Shown: positions 24,124 to 33,594 of the stretch, one piece after another | Position numbering within the stretch: position 1 is the stretch's first letter | Layout of the letters: each line of letters begins with the position of its first letter | DNA from: Vreelandella boliviensis LC1 | GTDB taxonomy: Bacteria > Pseudomonadota > Gammaproteobacteria > Pseudomonadales > Halomonadaceae | Direction: 5' to 3' | NCBI RefSeq assembly: GCF_000236035.1 | Contig: NZ_JH393258.1 | Span: forward strand, 487,172-551,171 | Length of the DNA: 64,000 nucleotides | Notes under the pieces: model-generated | Databases searched by the model: none | What the model was told of the DNA's origin: nothing | What the model saw: the letters and a program-made list of their open reading frames with translations, nothing else | Translations under genes and position numbers: made by a program

Positions 24124-25326
24124 TCACGGCGCAATCGCAATTCCCCCAAACGCTACAACAGCCACCACTACCCAAGCGGGCAGCTTCCATACGGTTAATA
24201 GCAAAAATCCGGTAAGCGCCAGAGCAAACTCTTCTGCGCCAATGATCGCGCTCGTCCACACCGGCTGATAAAGCGCCGCGCCTAAAATGCCTACCACCGC
24301 TGCATTGGCACCGCGCATCAGTGCCTGGGCGCTGGCCCACTGACGAAATTGATTCCAAAACGGCAGCACGCCCACTAACAGCAAAAAGCCGGGAATAAAG
24401 ATCGCCAGCAACGCCAGCAAGGCGCCGATTAAACCATTGATACCGGGCAGCAGCGCGCCTAAATAAGCCGCAAACGTAAACAGCGGCCCTGGTACTGCCT
24501 GAGCGGCCCCGTAACCGGCCAAAAACTCATCCGGCGTGATCCAACCCGACTGCACCACTTCGGCTTCCAACAGCGGCAGCACCACATGCCCGCCGCCAAA
24601 CACTAACGCACCAGAACGGTAAAACGCATCAGCGATATCCAGCCAGGCAGCAGCTCCCGCCAGTAGCGGCAGCAGAATCAACAGCCCACCGAACAGCCCC
24701 AGCGCCACCATGCCTGCCCGACGCGATACCGGAAAATAAAGCGACTCACTTGCTGTGGCAACAGCGCTATTGCGGCAAAGCGCTAGTCCTACCAAGCCAC
24801 CCAATATAATCGCCGCGACCTGACCCAGCGGGCCGCTGATCAATACCACTGTAAATATCGCCGCAAGCGCGATTCCCGTGCGAGTTTTATCCGGGCAAAG
24901 ATTACGCGCCATGCCCCATACCGCGTGGGCCACAATCGCCACCGCCACCACTTTTAGGCCGTGAATAATGCCACTGGCAATGGGGCCATCCAGCACCGCC
25001 GCACCAAACGCAAATAGCACCAGGATGATCGCCGAGGGCAGTGTAAACGCCAGCCACGCCATGGCCGCGCCCCAAGGACCAGCGCGCAGTAGGCCAAGTG
25101 CAAAGCCCACCTGACTGCTAGCAGGCCCCGGTAAGAACTGACACAGCGCCACTAGATCAGCATAAGCCTGTTCGGTTAACCACTGGCGGCGCTCCACAAA
25201 GGCCGTGCGAAAATAACCTAAGTGCGCCACCGGGCCGCCAAAGGACGTTAAGCCCAGCGCTAAAAATGCCCAAAACACCTCACCTATGCGCCCACGTGCC
25301 TGCGTTTGCTCCACCATTTCGGCCAC
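24124..25326 (-). CDS. chrA: Chromate transporter, CHR family (long form)
   Basis: The 400-residue membrane protein is built of two homologous halves. The first half has GLTSFGGPVAHLGYFRTAFV, WLTEQAYADLVALCQFLPGP and SSQVGFALG; the second has ALVFGGGHVVLPLLEAEVV, ITPDEFLAGYGAAQAVPGP and LFTFAAYLG. Each half has about five to six membrane spans. ChrA proteins export chromate, probably by exchange with sulfate or by proton-driven efflux. No chrB regulator is next to it, so it may be housekeeping. It lies downstream of ilvD but a strong terminator separates them. Confidence 0.92.
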   Translation of the reverse strand: MAEMVEQTQARGRIGEVFWAFLALGLTSFGGPVAHLGYFRTAFVERRQWLTEQAYADLVALCQFLPGPASSQVGFALGLLRAGPWGAAMAWLAFTLPSAIILVLFAFGAAVLDGPIASGIIHGLKVVAVAIVAHAVWGMARNLCPDKTRTGIALAAIFTVVLISGPLGQVAAIILGGLVGLALCRNSAVATASESLYFPVSRRAGMVALGLFGGLLILLPLLAGAAAWLDIADAFYRSGALVFGGGHVVLPLLEAEVVQSGWITPDEFLAGYGAAQAVPGPLFTFAAYLGALLPGINGLIGALLALLAIFIPGFLLLVGVLPFWNQFRQWASAQALMRGANAAVVGILGAALYQPVWTSAIIGAEEFALALTGFLLLTVWKLPAWVVVAVVAFGGIAIAP

Positions 25327-25342
25327 CTGTTATCCCATTAAA

Positions 25343-25377
25343 AAAGCGCAAGGCTTTTATACTAAGCCTTGCGCTTT
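25343..25377 (-). terminator. Terminator of ilvD
   Basis: A 14-base perfect stem (AAAGCGCAAGGCTT / AAGCCTTGCGCTTT) with a seven-base loop. On the minus strand it ends in TTTTTTAATGG, 53 bases after the ilvD stop and just before the chrA start. Confidence 0.9.
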
Positions 25378-25429
25378 AATTCTTTATGACAGCATGTTCA
25401 TAACAATACGCTCATCACGGCAACGTGGA

Positions 25430-27112
25430 TTATTCCTGGTCGGTCACCGCACCGGTGCTGGCCGAGCTAACCAAGCGCGCATATTTGGCGAGCACACCGC
25501 GTGTATAGCGGGGTTCAGGCTGCTGCCAGGCGGCGCGACGGCGGATTAGCTCTTCAGCAGAGAGGTCAACGTCGATGGTATCTGCTTCAGCATCGATGGT
25601 AATGGTATCGCCATCTTCCACCAGCGCCAGCGGGCCACCGTCGAAAGCTTCTGGCGACACATGGCCGACCACAAAGCCATGGCTGCCACCCGAGAAACGC
25701 CCATCGGTAATGAGCGCCACGTCGTTGCCCAAACCGCGGCCCATAATCGCCGAGGTCGGCGTGAGCATTTCGCGCATACCGGGGCCACCTTTCGGCCCTT
25801 CGTAGCGAATTACCACCACATCGCCGGCGACTACGGTGCCATCGTTAATACGCGCCTGGGCTTCTTCTTCCGAGCCGAATACCCGCGCCGAACCAGAGAA
25901 GCGTGTGCCCTCTTTACCGGTGATTTTCGCTACCGCGCCTTCCGGTGCCAGATTGCCGTAGAGCATGCGCAGATGGCTTTCCGTTTTAATCGGATTACCC
26001 AGTGGTGCAATGATCGGCGGCTCGGCAGGGTAAGGCTCAACCTCAGCCAAGTTCTCTTCCAGGGTTTTACCTGTGACGGTTAAGCACTCGCCGTTGAGCA
26101 AGCCTGCATCCAGCAGCATTTTCATCAGCGGCTGAATACCACCAATCGCCACCAGCTCGCTCATCATGTAGTGGCCGCTGGGGCGCAGGTCAGCGAGTAC
26201 CGGCACACGCTTACCAATTTCAGTGAAGTCGGCCAGCGACAGCTCAACGCCGATGGTGCGCGCCATGGCGATAAGGTGCAGCACCGCATTGGTAGAACCA
26301 CCCAACGCGATAGTGACCGTAATGGCGTTCTCAAACGCCTCACGGGTCATGATATCGGAAGGCTTAATATCATCCGCCAGTAGCGCCAGCACTGCTTCGC
26401 CAGCGGCTTTACAGTCGTCGCGCTTCTCCTGAGAGATGGCGTTCTGCGCCGAGCTGCCCGGCAGGCTCATACCCAAGGCTTCAATGGCCGAAGCCATAGT
26501 GTTGGCGGTGTACATACCGCCACAGGAACCGGGACCAGGGATCGCCGTTTCTTCGATGTTTTTAAGCTCGATCAGGTCGATATCACCGCGGGAGTGCGCG
26601 CCCATCGCCTCGAAAACCGAAACGATATCGGTATGCCCCTTGCCGGGCATAATGGTGCCGCCGTAAACAAACACACTGGGGCGGTTTAAGCGCGCCAGGC
26701 CCATCAGGCAGCCCGGCATGTTCTTATCGCAGCCGCCAATAGCCACCACGCCATCAAAGCCTTCGCAGCCCGCGACGGTTTCGATGGAATCGGCGATCAC
26801 TTCCCGGGATACCAGTGAATACTTCATACCTTCGGTGCCGTTGGCAATACCATCGGAAATCGTGATGGTATTGAAAATCACACCTTTACCACCGCCCGCA
26901 TCCGCGCCATCACGGGCAAACTCGGCCAGCTCATTAATGTGGCTATTGCAGGGCGTTACCATGCTCCAGGTAGAGGCAATGCCCACCTGAGGCTTTTTGA
27001 AATCGGCGTCATTAAAACCCACGGCGCGCAGCATGGCGCGGCTGGCGGCTTTGCCGGGGCCATCGACCACTTGAGCAGAGTGGCGGCGGGAATTATTGGT
27101 AGGCTCGGTCAT
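25430..27112 (-). CDS. ilvD: Dihydroxy-acid dehydratase
   Basis: The 560-residue enzyme has the three cluster cysteines in [18 protein letters not shown] and [14 protein letters not shown], and the C-terminal [20 protein letters not shown] and GHVSPEA motifs of the IlvD/Edd family. The shorter length compared with E. coli IlvD (616) and motif spacing place it in the branch often found with a [2Fe-2S] cluster; that is family knowledge, not shown by the sequence. It makes the 2-keto acids for valine, isoleucine and leucine. It is not in an ilv operon here. The start has only a weak GAGAG upstream. Confidence 0.95.
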   Translation of the reverse strand: MTEPTNNSRRHSAQVVDGPGKAASRAMLRAVGFNDADFKKPQVGIASTWSMVTPCNSHINELAEFARDGADAGGGKGVIFNTITISDGIANGTEGMKYSLVSREVIADSIETVAGCEGFDGVVAIGGCDKNMPGCLMGLARLNRPSVFVYGGTIMPGKGHTDIVSVFEAMGAHSRGDIDLIELKNIEETAIPGPGSCGGMYTANTMASAIEALGMSLPGSSAQNAISQEKRDDCKAAGEAVLALLADDIKPSDIMTREAFENAITVTIALGGSTNAVLHLIAMARTIGVELSLADFTEIGKRVPVLADLRPSGHYMMSELVAIGGIQPLMKMLLDAGLLNGECLTVTGKTLEENLAEVEPYPAEPPIIAPLGNPIKTESHLRMLYGNLAPEGAVAKITGKEGTRFSGSARVFGSEEEAQARINDGTVVAGDVVVIRYEGPKGGPGMREMLTPTSAIMGRGLGNDVALITDGRFSGGSHGFVVGHVSPEAFDGGPLALVEDGDTITIDAEADTIDVDLSAEELIRRRAAWQQPEPRYTRGVLAKYARLVSSASTGAVTDQE

Positions 27113-27214
27113 TAGAAGTTTCTCTCAAAATTGTTCACGGTATCAGCATAGCTTGGCGATGCTACGGCGTTCGCGCAAGGCTAGAGGCCGCTTAAGTGAT
27201 TTTATTAAAAGTCA

Positions 27215-27733
27215 TTACTGCCAGGATCGTGCATCACGTGGCAAATCGCCCTTGGGATCATAGACCTCAAGCATATCGTTCTCTGTCAGCGTTTCGGTAT
27301 ACAGAACGAGGTTAGTGCCTAAGCCGTGTGCCAACGAAGGAAAAAGTATTCCCTTAGCCCCCTGCTCCAACACCATATCGCCTAATAGCCAGCTAGGCGG
27401 CTCAATACGCTGATTAAACCAATACTTACGCCAATCACAGTTAAGCTCTTGCCACAGGCTATCCCATTTTGAGTTATAACCTGATCGAAAATCGACAATA
27501 CTAGTCACGCTAACCGTATAGCTAACAATCAGCCCAGGAGGCATTAACGCAGAAAGCTGTTTGTACTCCGCTAACGCGGTCTGTTCCTCAAGCGAGAGAT
27601 ATAACGCATCTACACCAACACGGTTCATCCGCCCGCCATGCTCTCTCGCACCGGCCCCACTAGTAGGAGAAAACGACCAGCGTGGAACATGTACCCGGTA
27701 TGCCTTAGTCTTCAGCTCTGGCAGCAATATCAT
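27215..27733 (-). CDS. RES-domain toxin of a RES/Xre toxin-antitoxin pair
   Basis: The 172-residue protein has the RES pattern: KAYRVHVPRWSF with the conserved Arg, a GGRMNRVGVDALYLSLEEQTALAE stretch (key part GRMNRVGVDALYLS), and SWLLGDMVLEQGAKGILFPS in the second half. RES toxins act on NAD+: MbcT breaks it by phosphorolysis and ParT transfers ADP-ribose. The overlap ATGA with the upstream Xre gene is the normal order antitoxin-toxin. Length is normal (150-180). The frame is intact, so the pair may be active. Confidence 0.9.
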   Translation of the reverse strand: MILLPELKTKAYRVHVPRWSFSPTSGAGAREHGGRMNRVGVDALYLSLEEQTALAEYKQLSALMPPGLIVSYTVSVTSIVDFRSGYNSKWDSLWQELNCDWRKYWFNQRIEPPSWLLGDMVLEQGAKGILFPSLAHGLGTNLVLYTETLTENDMLEVYDPKGDLPRDARSWQ

Positions 27734-28161
27734 CCCACCACACCTGCTTGCAGCGCCTGAACATAGCGCAACAGGTCCTCTGCGCGCCCTTCACTTACGA
27801 GTTGCTCGGGTGTTTTATAGTCAAACGCACTAAGCGGCTCGTTGCGAAACCAAAACAGGGCGTCATGAAAATCACCATTAATATCCGCCGCGGCGCCGAG
27901 CACACGGAGTGCATCACGCAGATAACGTTGGAGTTTTTCTGCCCCCTGGGCGCGCGAGATCGTCGTACGATGGACATGCGCTTGGGTGGCCAGCGTTTGG
28001 ATATCGATACTCAATGCGCTGGCGAACAACCTCGGGTTAATCAGAGGGTGACGCTCTTCGCGAGCAACGCCCTTCAAGTCAGCCAAAAACCGCTCGAACG
28101 AGTCAGGCACCCGATACCTAGAAGGCTCATTAAGAGATTCTTTTACCGTACCCATTGTCAT
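27730..28161 (-). CDS. Xre/MbcA/ParS-type antitoxin
   Basis: The 143-residue protein has an N-terminal helix-turn-helix-like region (LASALSIDIQTLATQAHVHR near 47-66, then TTISRAQGAEKLQRYLRDAL) and a C-terminal DUF2384 toxin-binding domain (GDFHDALFWFRNEPLSAFDY, KTPEQLVSEGRAEDLLRYV). It should bind and mask the RES toxin and repress its own promoter. GGGAGG lies six bases before the ATG at 28161. It is the first gene of the pair, with the toxin start overlapping its stop by four bases. Confidence 0.9.
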   Translation of the reverse strand: MTMGTVKESLNEPSRYRVPDSFERFLADLKGVAREERHPLINPRLFASALSIDIQTLATQAHVHRTTISRAQGAEKLQRYLRDALRVLGAAADINGDFHDALFWFRNEPLSAFDYKTPEQLVSEGRAEDLLRYVQALQAGVVG

Positions 28162-28193
28162 CGATAACCTCCCGCTACGCTTTTACAGCTAAC

Positions 28194-28210
28194 ATGCAAC
28201 TTATATGCAT
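28194..28210. promoter_or_regulatory. Candidate operator of the RES/Xre pair
   Basis: ATGCA (28194-28198) and TGCAT (28206-28210) form an inverted repeat around ACTTATA, 33 bases upstream of the antitoxin start, in AT-rich DNA shared with the recC promoter. Autoregulation through such a site is usual for Xre antitoxins; the site itself is a guess. Confidence 0.35.
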
Positions 28211-28336
28211 CACATATTCATCATAGCAGCTCTCAAACAGGACGCTAGGGTTTCAAGCTTCAGAGCTAAACTTATGGCACCATACACTTAGTCGCCCCGC
28301 CACCGTCGTGAGACATCATCCATTAAGGAATCGTGC

Positions 28337-31300
28337 ATGTCTGCAAACTCTCTGCTCACACAAATGCCGCTAACGCCGGGCTTTATGGTGGTGCATGCCA
28401 ATCGCCTGGAAGACTTGCGCGGCTTGGCAGTGGAGTGGATGCGACGACACCCGCTCTCGCCGCTGGAGAACGAGACCATTCTGGTGCAGAGCAATGGCAT
28501 TGGGCAGTGGCTAAAGCTCGCTCTAGCTGAAGACCCGGCCCAAGGCGGTGCAGGCATAGCGGCGGCATTGAACGTCACACTGCCCGCGCGTTTTCTGTGG
28601 CAGGCTTACCGCACGGTGTTGACCCAGTTAACAAAAGACGGCTTTACCCACGACGACCAGGCGGTGCCCGAAACCTCGCCGTTTGATAAGTCGCGGTTGA
28701 TATGGCGCCTTCTACGCCTGCTGCCCAGCCTTGCCGAGCAGGAAGCTTTTGCGCCGCTGGCGCGCTTTTTAGAAGTGGATCGCGACCAGCGCAAACACTA
28801 CCAACTGGCCGAGCGGCTGGCGGATCTGTTCGATCAGTATCAGGTGTATCGTGCAGACTGGCTGGACGCCTGGGCAAAAGGCAACGACGTACTGATCACC
28901 GCCCGAGGCGAAGCCCGCCCGCTGGAAGAACACCAGCTATGGCAGCCAGAGCTGTGGCGCGCACTGCGCGACGATGTGGCTAACAATCTAGGCGAGGCGG
29001 GCCTTAACAGCAGCCGCGCCCAGGTGCATAGCCGTTTTCTGGAAGCCGCCGTTCAGCTTGAAGGCCAAGCGTGCCCACCCGGTCTGCCCCGGCGATTGAT
29101 TATTTTCGGCATCTCATCGCTGCCGCAACAGACATTAGAAGCCCTGGCGGCACTGTCCCGCTGCTGCCAAATCGTGCTCTGTGTGCATAACCCCTGCCAG
29201 TACTATTGGGCGGATATTATCGAGCACAAAGACCTGCTGCGCGCCAGCCGCTACCGTCAGCGGCGCAAGGCCGGCATGCCTGATGCGTTAGACGTGCTGG
29301 GCACCGGCGATGCCAGTGATGCCCTGCACCTCCACGCCCAGCCGCTGCTGGCGGCCTGGGGCAAGCAGGGACGCGACTACCTGCGCCTGCTCGATGAGCA
29401 CGACGACGCGGGCAACTACCAAACCCTGTTTGAACAACAGGCGCTGCGCATTGATATGTTCGAACCGTTTAGCGGCGATGAGCGTAACTGCCTACTCAGC
29501 CAGTTGCAGGACGATATCCGCGAACTGCGCCCGGTGGCGGAAACCCAAACCCACTGGCCCCCGCTAGACCCGGCCAGCGACGACTCCATCGTGTTTCATA
29601 TCGCCCACGGCCCCCAGCGGGAAGTGGAGATTCTTCACGACCAACTGCTCGCGGCCTTCAGCGCCGACCCGGATCTGCGCCCGAGGGATATTATCGTCAT
29701 GGTGCCGGATATTGACCGCTACGCGCCGCATATTGAAGCCGTATTCGGCCAGTACCGTTCCGCTTTCGGTAGCTATCACTCGAAACCCGACGACCCGCGC
29801 TATATCCCCTACACGCTTTCGGATCAAGCTAGCCGCCACCGATTGCCGATGATGATTGCGCTAGAAAAACTGCTTCGCTTGCCGGAGCTGCGCCTTTCGG
29901 TAAGCGACCTGCTGGATCTGCTGGAAGTCCCCGCGCTGCGCGCCCGCTTTGGCATCGATGAACACGACCTGCCCACCCTCAGCCGTTGGATAGAGGGCGC
30001 AGGCATCCGCTGGGGGCTCAATGCCGAGCAGCGAACCCGATTGGATCTTCCCGAAGGCCTGACCCAAAACACCTGGGCGTTTGGCCTGCGCCGCCTGCTG
30101 CTGGGGTATACGGTAGGGAGTGCCGAGGCGTGGCAAGGGATTGAACCGTTTGACGATATCGGCGGGCTGGAAGCCTCACTGGCAGGCCCGCTGGCAAATC
30201 TGCTGGAGAAACTGGAAACCACTTGGGAAACCTTCTGCCAGCCCACCGACGCCGCCACCTGGGTGGCCCGGCTACGTGAACTGCTGGAGACCTACTTCCT
30301 GACCGATGACGCCCAGGAAAGCGTGATGCTCACCAAGCTGGAGACAGCGCTACAGCAGCTGTTGGACAGCACCGAAGAGGCTGAGCTTTTTGATTCCCTG
30401 CCGCTCTCCATGGTGCGCGAACACTGGCTGGGGCAAATCGACGAACATAGCCTCTCCCAACGCTTTCTGGCCGGGGCAGTCAACTTCGCCACCTTAATGC
30501 CCATGCGCGCGATTCCGTTTAAGCGTGTGTGTTTACTGGGCATGAACGATGGCGAGTACCCGCGCTCCCAGCCGCCGCTGGATTTCGATTTGATGGGCAG
30601 CGACTACCGCCCCGGCGACCGCTCGCGGCGTGAAGACGACCGCTACCTGTTTCTAGAAGCACTGCTCTCCGCCCGCCAACAGCTCTACATCAGTTGGGTG
30701 GGCCGCAGCCAGATCGACAACAACCCCATGCCGCCTTCAGTGCTGGTCGGCCAGCTTCGCGACCACCTGGAAACGGGCTGGCATACGCAGAACGGCGAGC
30801 CGGTGCTGGAAGCATTAACCACCGAGCACCCGCTGCAGCCGTTTAGCCGTCGCTACTTCTCTTCCCAGGCCAGCGACTCCCCCGCCCAGGCGCGGTTATT
30901 TACATACGCCCACGAGTGGCACGCCCTGCACGCACCGCGAAGCGAAAGACAATCAGGAGAGAAACCAGCGGCGCTTAAACCGGACAGCGAACAGCAAGGC
31001 ACGTTAACCCTGAACCAGCTAGGCAGCTTTCTGCGCGAACCCGCCAAGGCGTTTTTCAACACCCGCCTGGGTGTCTATTTTGAGCAGGAGGAGCTTACCC
31101 AGCTAGACGTTGAACCCTTCACCCTGGACGGGCTACAAAACTGGCAGTTGCAGGATCAGTTAATCGCCGCCCAGCGCCATGCCGTGGATAACGGCCAGCC
31201 GCGCATAGAAGCACTGCACGCAGAACTAGAACGCTTTAAAGGCCAGGGCGTTTTGGCGGTAGGTGCCTTTGGTGAACGGATGCGCGAAGCGCTGGCGGAA

Positions 31301-31972
31301 CCGATGGACGCCCTTTTTGACGCCTACGAAGAAGCACTGCAAGAGTGGCCTCAAGTAGTCGCAGCCCCCCAGGCGGTGCATGTTGATGGAGTTGAAAGAG
31401 CTGAAGGAAAGGTAACGCTGGAAGACTGGCTGGGCGAGCTACGCCAGGATGACGCAGGTAACCGCTGCCGCCTGCTACTGCTCAGCAGCAGCCTAGTCAG
31501 CCAGGGGCGCGGCCGTGGCCAGTACCGTTGGCAGCACCTACTACGCCCCTGGGTAGCGCACCTGGCGGGCAACATTGAGCGCCCGATGACCACCCAGCTA
31601 CTCTCCAAAGCGGGCCATGTGCGCCTGGAGCCTCTAGAGGCCGAGAATGCCCGCTTCCAGCTAGAAGCCCTGCTCAGCGCTTGGTGCGATGGCATGAAGG
31701 CGCCGCTACCGCTGGCCCCCCAGGCCGCTTTCGCCTGGCTGGCCAAGCAGGGAACGCCGGATTCAGAAACCGACAGTGATGCTTATGCCGCTGCCGAAAG
31801 CGCCTATGAAGGCGGCCGTTATCAAACCGGCGAAGTCGCCCAAAGCACCTACCTCTCCCACCAATGGCCGAGCTTTGGAAAACTGTTCACCGAGCGTACC
31901 GAACACGGGCATACCTTCGCCTCATTGACCGAAGCGCTCTACGCACCGCTGCACAGTTCGGTGAAAGGTTAA
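28337..31972 (+). CDS. recC: Exodeoxyribonuclease V gamma subunit RecC
   Basis: The 1211-residue protein has RecC landmarks: VVHANRLEDLRGLAVEWM at the start, ETILVQSNGIGQWLKLAL, WPLDPASDDSIVFH-type region with HGPQREVEILHDQLL, the DIIVMVPDIDRYAPHIEAVF segment, and VCLLGMNDGEYPRSQPPLDF. Like its family it is a helicase fold without a working Walker A. It recognises Chi and splits strands in RecBCD. Start has AAGGA eight bases upstream. In this genome recC is separated from recB by pncB on the other strand and a small gene, so it is transcribed on its own. Confidence 0.96.
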   Translation: MSANSLLTQMPLTPGFMVVHANRLEDLRGLAVEWMRRHPLSPLENETILVQSNGIGQWLKLALAEDPAQGGAGIAAALNVTLPARFLWQAYRTVLTQLTKDGFTHDDQAVPETSPFDKSRLIWRLLRLLPSLAEQEAFAPLARFLEVDRDQRKHYQLAERLADLFDQYQVYRADWLDAWAKGNDVLITARGEARPLEEHQLWQPELWRALRDDVANNLGEAGLNSSRAQVHSRFLEAAVQLEGQACPPGLPRRLIIFGISSLPQQTLEALAALSRCCQIVLCVHNPCQYYWADIIEHKDLLRASRYRQRRKAGMPDALDVLGTGDASDALHLHAQPLLAAWGKQGRDYLRLLDEHDDAGNYQTLFEQQALRIDMFEPFSGDERNCLLSQLQDDIRELRPVAETQTHWPPLDPASDDSIVFHIAHGPQREVEILHDQLLAAFSADPDLRPRDIIVMVPDIDRYAPHIEAVFGQYRSAFGSYHSKPDDPRYIPYTLSDQASRHRLPMMIALEKLLRLPELRLSVSDLLDLLEVPALRARFGIDEHDLPTLSRWIEGAGIRWGLNAEQRTRLDLPEGLTQNTWAFGLRRLLLGYTVGSAEAWQGIEPFDDIGGLEASLAGPLANLLEKLETTWETFCQPTDAATWVARLRELLETYFLTDDAQESVMLTKLETALQQLLDSTEEAELFDSLPLSMVREHWLGQIDEHSLSQRFLAGAVNFATLMPMRAIPFKRVCLLGMNDGEYPRSQPPLDFDLMGSDYRPGDRSRREDDRYLFLEALLSARQQLYISWVGRSQIDNNPMPPSVLVGQLRDHLETGWHTQNGEPVLEALTTEHPLQPFSRRYFSSQASDSPAQARLFTYAHEWHALHAPRSERQSGEKPAALKPDSEQQGTLTLNQLGSFLREPAKAFFNTRLGVYFEQEELTQLDVEPFTLDGLQNWQLQDQLIAAQRHAVDNGQPRIEALHAELERFKGQGVLAVGAFGERMREALAEPMDALFDAYEEALQEWPQVVAAPQAVHVDGVERAEGKVTLEDWLGELRQDDAGNRCRLLLLSSSLVSQGRGRGQYRWQHLLRPWVAHLAGNIERPMTTQLLSKAGHVRLEPLEAENARFQLEALLSAWCDGMKAPLPLAPQAAFAWLAKQGTPDSETDSDAYAAAESAYEGGRYQTGEVAQSTYLSHQWPSFGKLFTERTEHGHTFASLTEALYAPLHSSVKG

Positions 31973-31988
31973 TGCTCAATATAATGTG

Positions 31989-33170
31989 CTAAGTGTTCTT
32001 CTGGCTAAGCGACAAAATCCGCTTCGCCAGGGCGATCATCTCCGGGTCGCCGGTGTTCTTTTCCGCCACATCGGAAAGCTTGATCACCGGCAGCCAGCCC
32101 TGCCCTTCCGGGCGAGCCTCGACCATCTTCACCACCATGTTCATCGGCTCAACGCCCACATCGTTGGTAAAGTTGGTGCCGATACCGAACGCCATGCCGA
32201 TACGATCCTGGCAAAAGGCCTGGATGCGTTCAACACGTTCCGGCGTCAGCGCATCGGAGAAGATAATCGTCTTGCTCAGCGGATTGATGCCCAGGCGCTC
32301 ATAGTGGGCGATGGTCTGGGAGGCAAATTCGAAAGGGTCGCCGCTATCGTGGCGAACGCCATCAAAAAGCTTGGCGAACTTCTTATCGAAGCTGTCGTAA
32401 AAGGCCCGCGAAGTAAAGGTATCCGTCAAGGCGATACCCAGATCACCGCGGTACACATCCACCCAATGCTCCAGAGCGAGACTATTGGCCATTTTGAAAC
32501 CAAAGCGGGCACCGTGGAACATAAACCACTCATGGGCATGGGTGCCGATCGGCTTAACCCCGTGGCGCATGGCCAGCAGCACATTGCTGGTGCCGCTGAA
32601 CGCCTCACCGCCATAGTGGCCAAGTGCGCCCACCACGCGGTCATGAACGTCAAACGAGAAGCGACGCCGGGTACCAAACTCGGCAATTTTCAGCCCTAAA
32701 CGGCGGTAGAGTTCGATCTTCTCCTGGGCGCGCTGTTCAATCAACGCATCGGCCTCTGGCGTGATCGTTACGCCGCGCACGCGATACCAAAGCTCGCTGA
32801 TCAACGCCATCAGCGGCACTTCCCAAAGAATGGTGCGATACCAGGGCCCTTCGATAATCACCGAAAGGTCGCTCCCCTGTTGCTCGATAATCACCTCGCT
32901 AGGGTTATAGTGAAACCCGGCGAGGAAGTCGAGGTAGGTAGGGTCGAGATAAGGGCAGGTGATTTCGAGATAGCGCTTCTCTTCATCGCGCAGGCGAAGT
33001 TCTACCATCTGATCGACTTCGCGGCGCAGCGCGGCACCGAAGCCATCAGGAAAATTGTGCTCGCCACGATTGATAAAAGCGTAGCGCGCATGGGCATAAG
33101 GAAAGCGTTTGATCACGGCGTTCTGCATCGTGATCTTGTAGAAGTCATTATCCAGCAGCGATGTCAGCAT
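31989..33170 (-). CDS. pncB: Nicotinate phosphoribosyltransferase
   Basis: The 393-residue enzyme begins with the typical LLDNDFYKITMQNAVIKRFP and contains AEFGTRRRFSFDVHDRVV, FSGTSNVLLAMRHGVKPIGT, AHEWFMFHGARFGF and the phosphoribosyl-binding GVRHDSGDPFEF and IIFSDALTPERV motifs. It makes nicotinate mononucleotide from nicotinate and PRPP in the NAD salvage pathway. It lies convergent with recC (16 bases apart), and divergent from the nucleotidyltransferase gene. A RES toxin that consumes NAD is encoded 5 kb away; no functional link is implied. Confidence 0.95.
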   Translation of the reverse strand: MLTSLLDNDFYKITMQNAVIKRFPYAHARYAFINRGEHNFPDGFGAALRREVDQMVELRLRDEEKRYLEITCPYLDPTYLDFLAGFHYNPSEVIIEQQGSDLSVIIEGPWYRTILWEVPLMALISELWYRVRGVTITPEADALIEQRAQEKIELYRRLGLKIAEFGTRRRFSFDVHDRVVGALGHYGGEAFSGTSNVLLAMRHGVKPIGTHAHEWFMFHGARFGFKMANSLALEHWVDVYRGDLGIALTDTFTSRAFYDSFDKKFAKLFDGVRHDSGDPFEFASQTIAHYERLGINPLSKTIIFSDALTPERVERIQAFCQDRIGMAFGIGTNFTNDVGVEPMNMVVKMVEARPEGQGWLPVIKLSDVAEKNTGDPEMIALAKRILSLSQKNT

Positions 33171-33289
33171 GAGATCCCATCGTTAGAGTGAACCGAAGCC
33201 GCCGGTAGCGTAAACTCATTGCACCAAGAGTGGCTCGGCGACAAGATTATCAGGTGGCGGGGCTGTCATACAGTTTAGGAGCTGTCTTC

Positions 33290-33583
33290 ATGCGTATTAC
33301 CCAAACACATCGCGCAATCATTCTCTCTGGCGTGAGCGAGTATATTGGTGATTCGGTGGAAACTCATGTGTTTGGCTCAAGGCTAGATGATTCCAAGCGA
33401 GGCGGCGGCGCTGATCTACTGTTGATCTCCCAGACAGCGATACCGCCGCAGCCTCGCGCTGAACTCAAACAAGTACTCGAAGAATACCTCAAAATGCCGG
33501 TGGAAATTGTCACCTATGTATCGACTGAAAAGCCAAGCCCCACCCAAGCGAGAGTCTTAGCCGAAGCGCGCCCGATTGGTTAG
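33290..33583 (+). CDS. Small nucleotidyltransferase-fold protein with altered active site
   Basis: The 97-residue protein has the MNT nucleotidyltransferase core: THVFGSRLDDSKRGGGADLLLI near residues 25-46. In active relatives this loop reads GSRxDDxxRGGDIDLLI, with two Asp metal ligands; here the first is Gly (GGGADLL), so the enzyme is likely inactive or bound to another role. AGGAG stands eight bases before the chosen ATG at 33290. The usual HEPN/HepT partner is absent; recB begins 11 bases after the stop, so the gene leads the recB-recD transcript. Frame and codon use look normal. Confidence 0.75.
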   Translation: MRITQTHRAIILSGVSEYIGDSVETHVFGSRLDDSKRGGGADLLLISQTAIPPQPRAELKQVLEEYLKMPVEIVTYVSTEKPSPTQARVLAEARPIG

Positions 33584-33594
33584 AAGGATACGTC

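Noticed and set aside
31986..32699. Plus-strand frame of 237 codons opposite pncB
   Set aside because: pncB on the other strand has complete family motifs; the plus frame has no recognisable domain.
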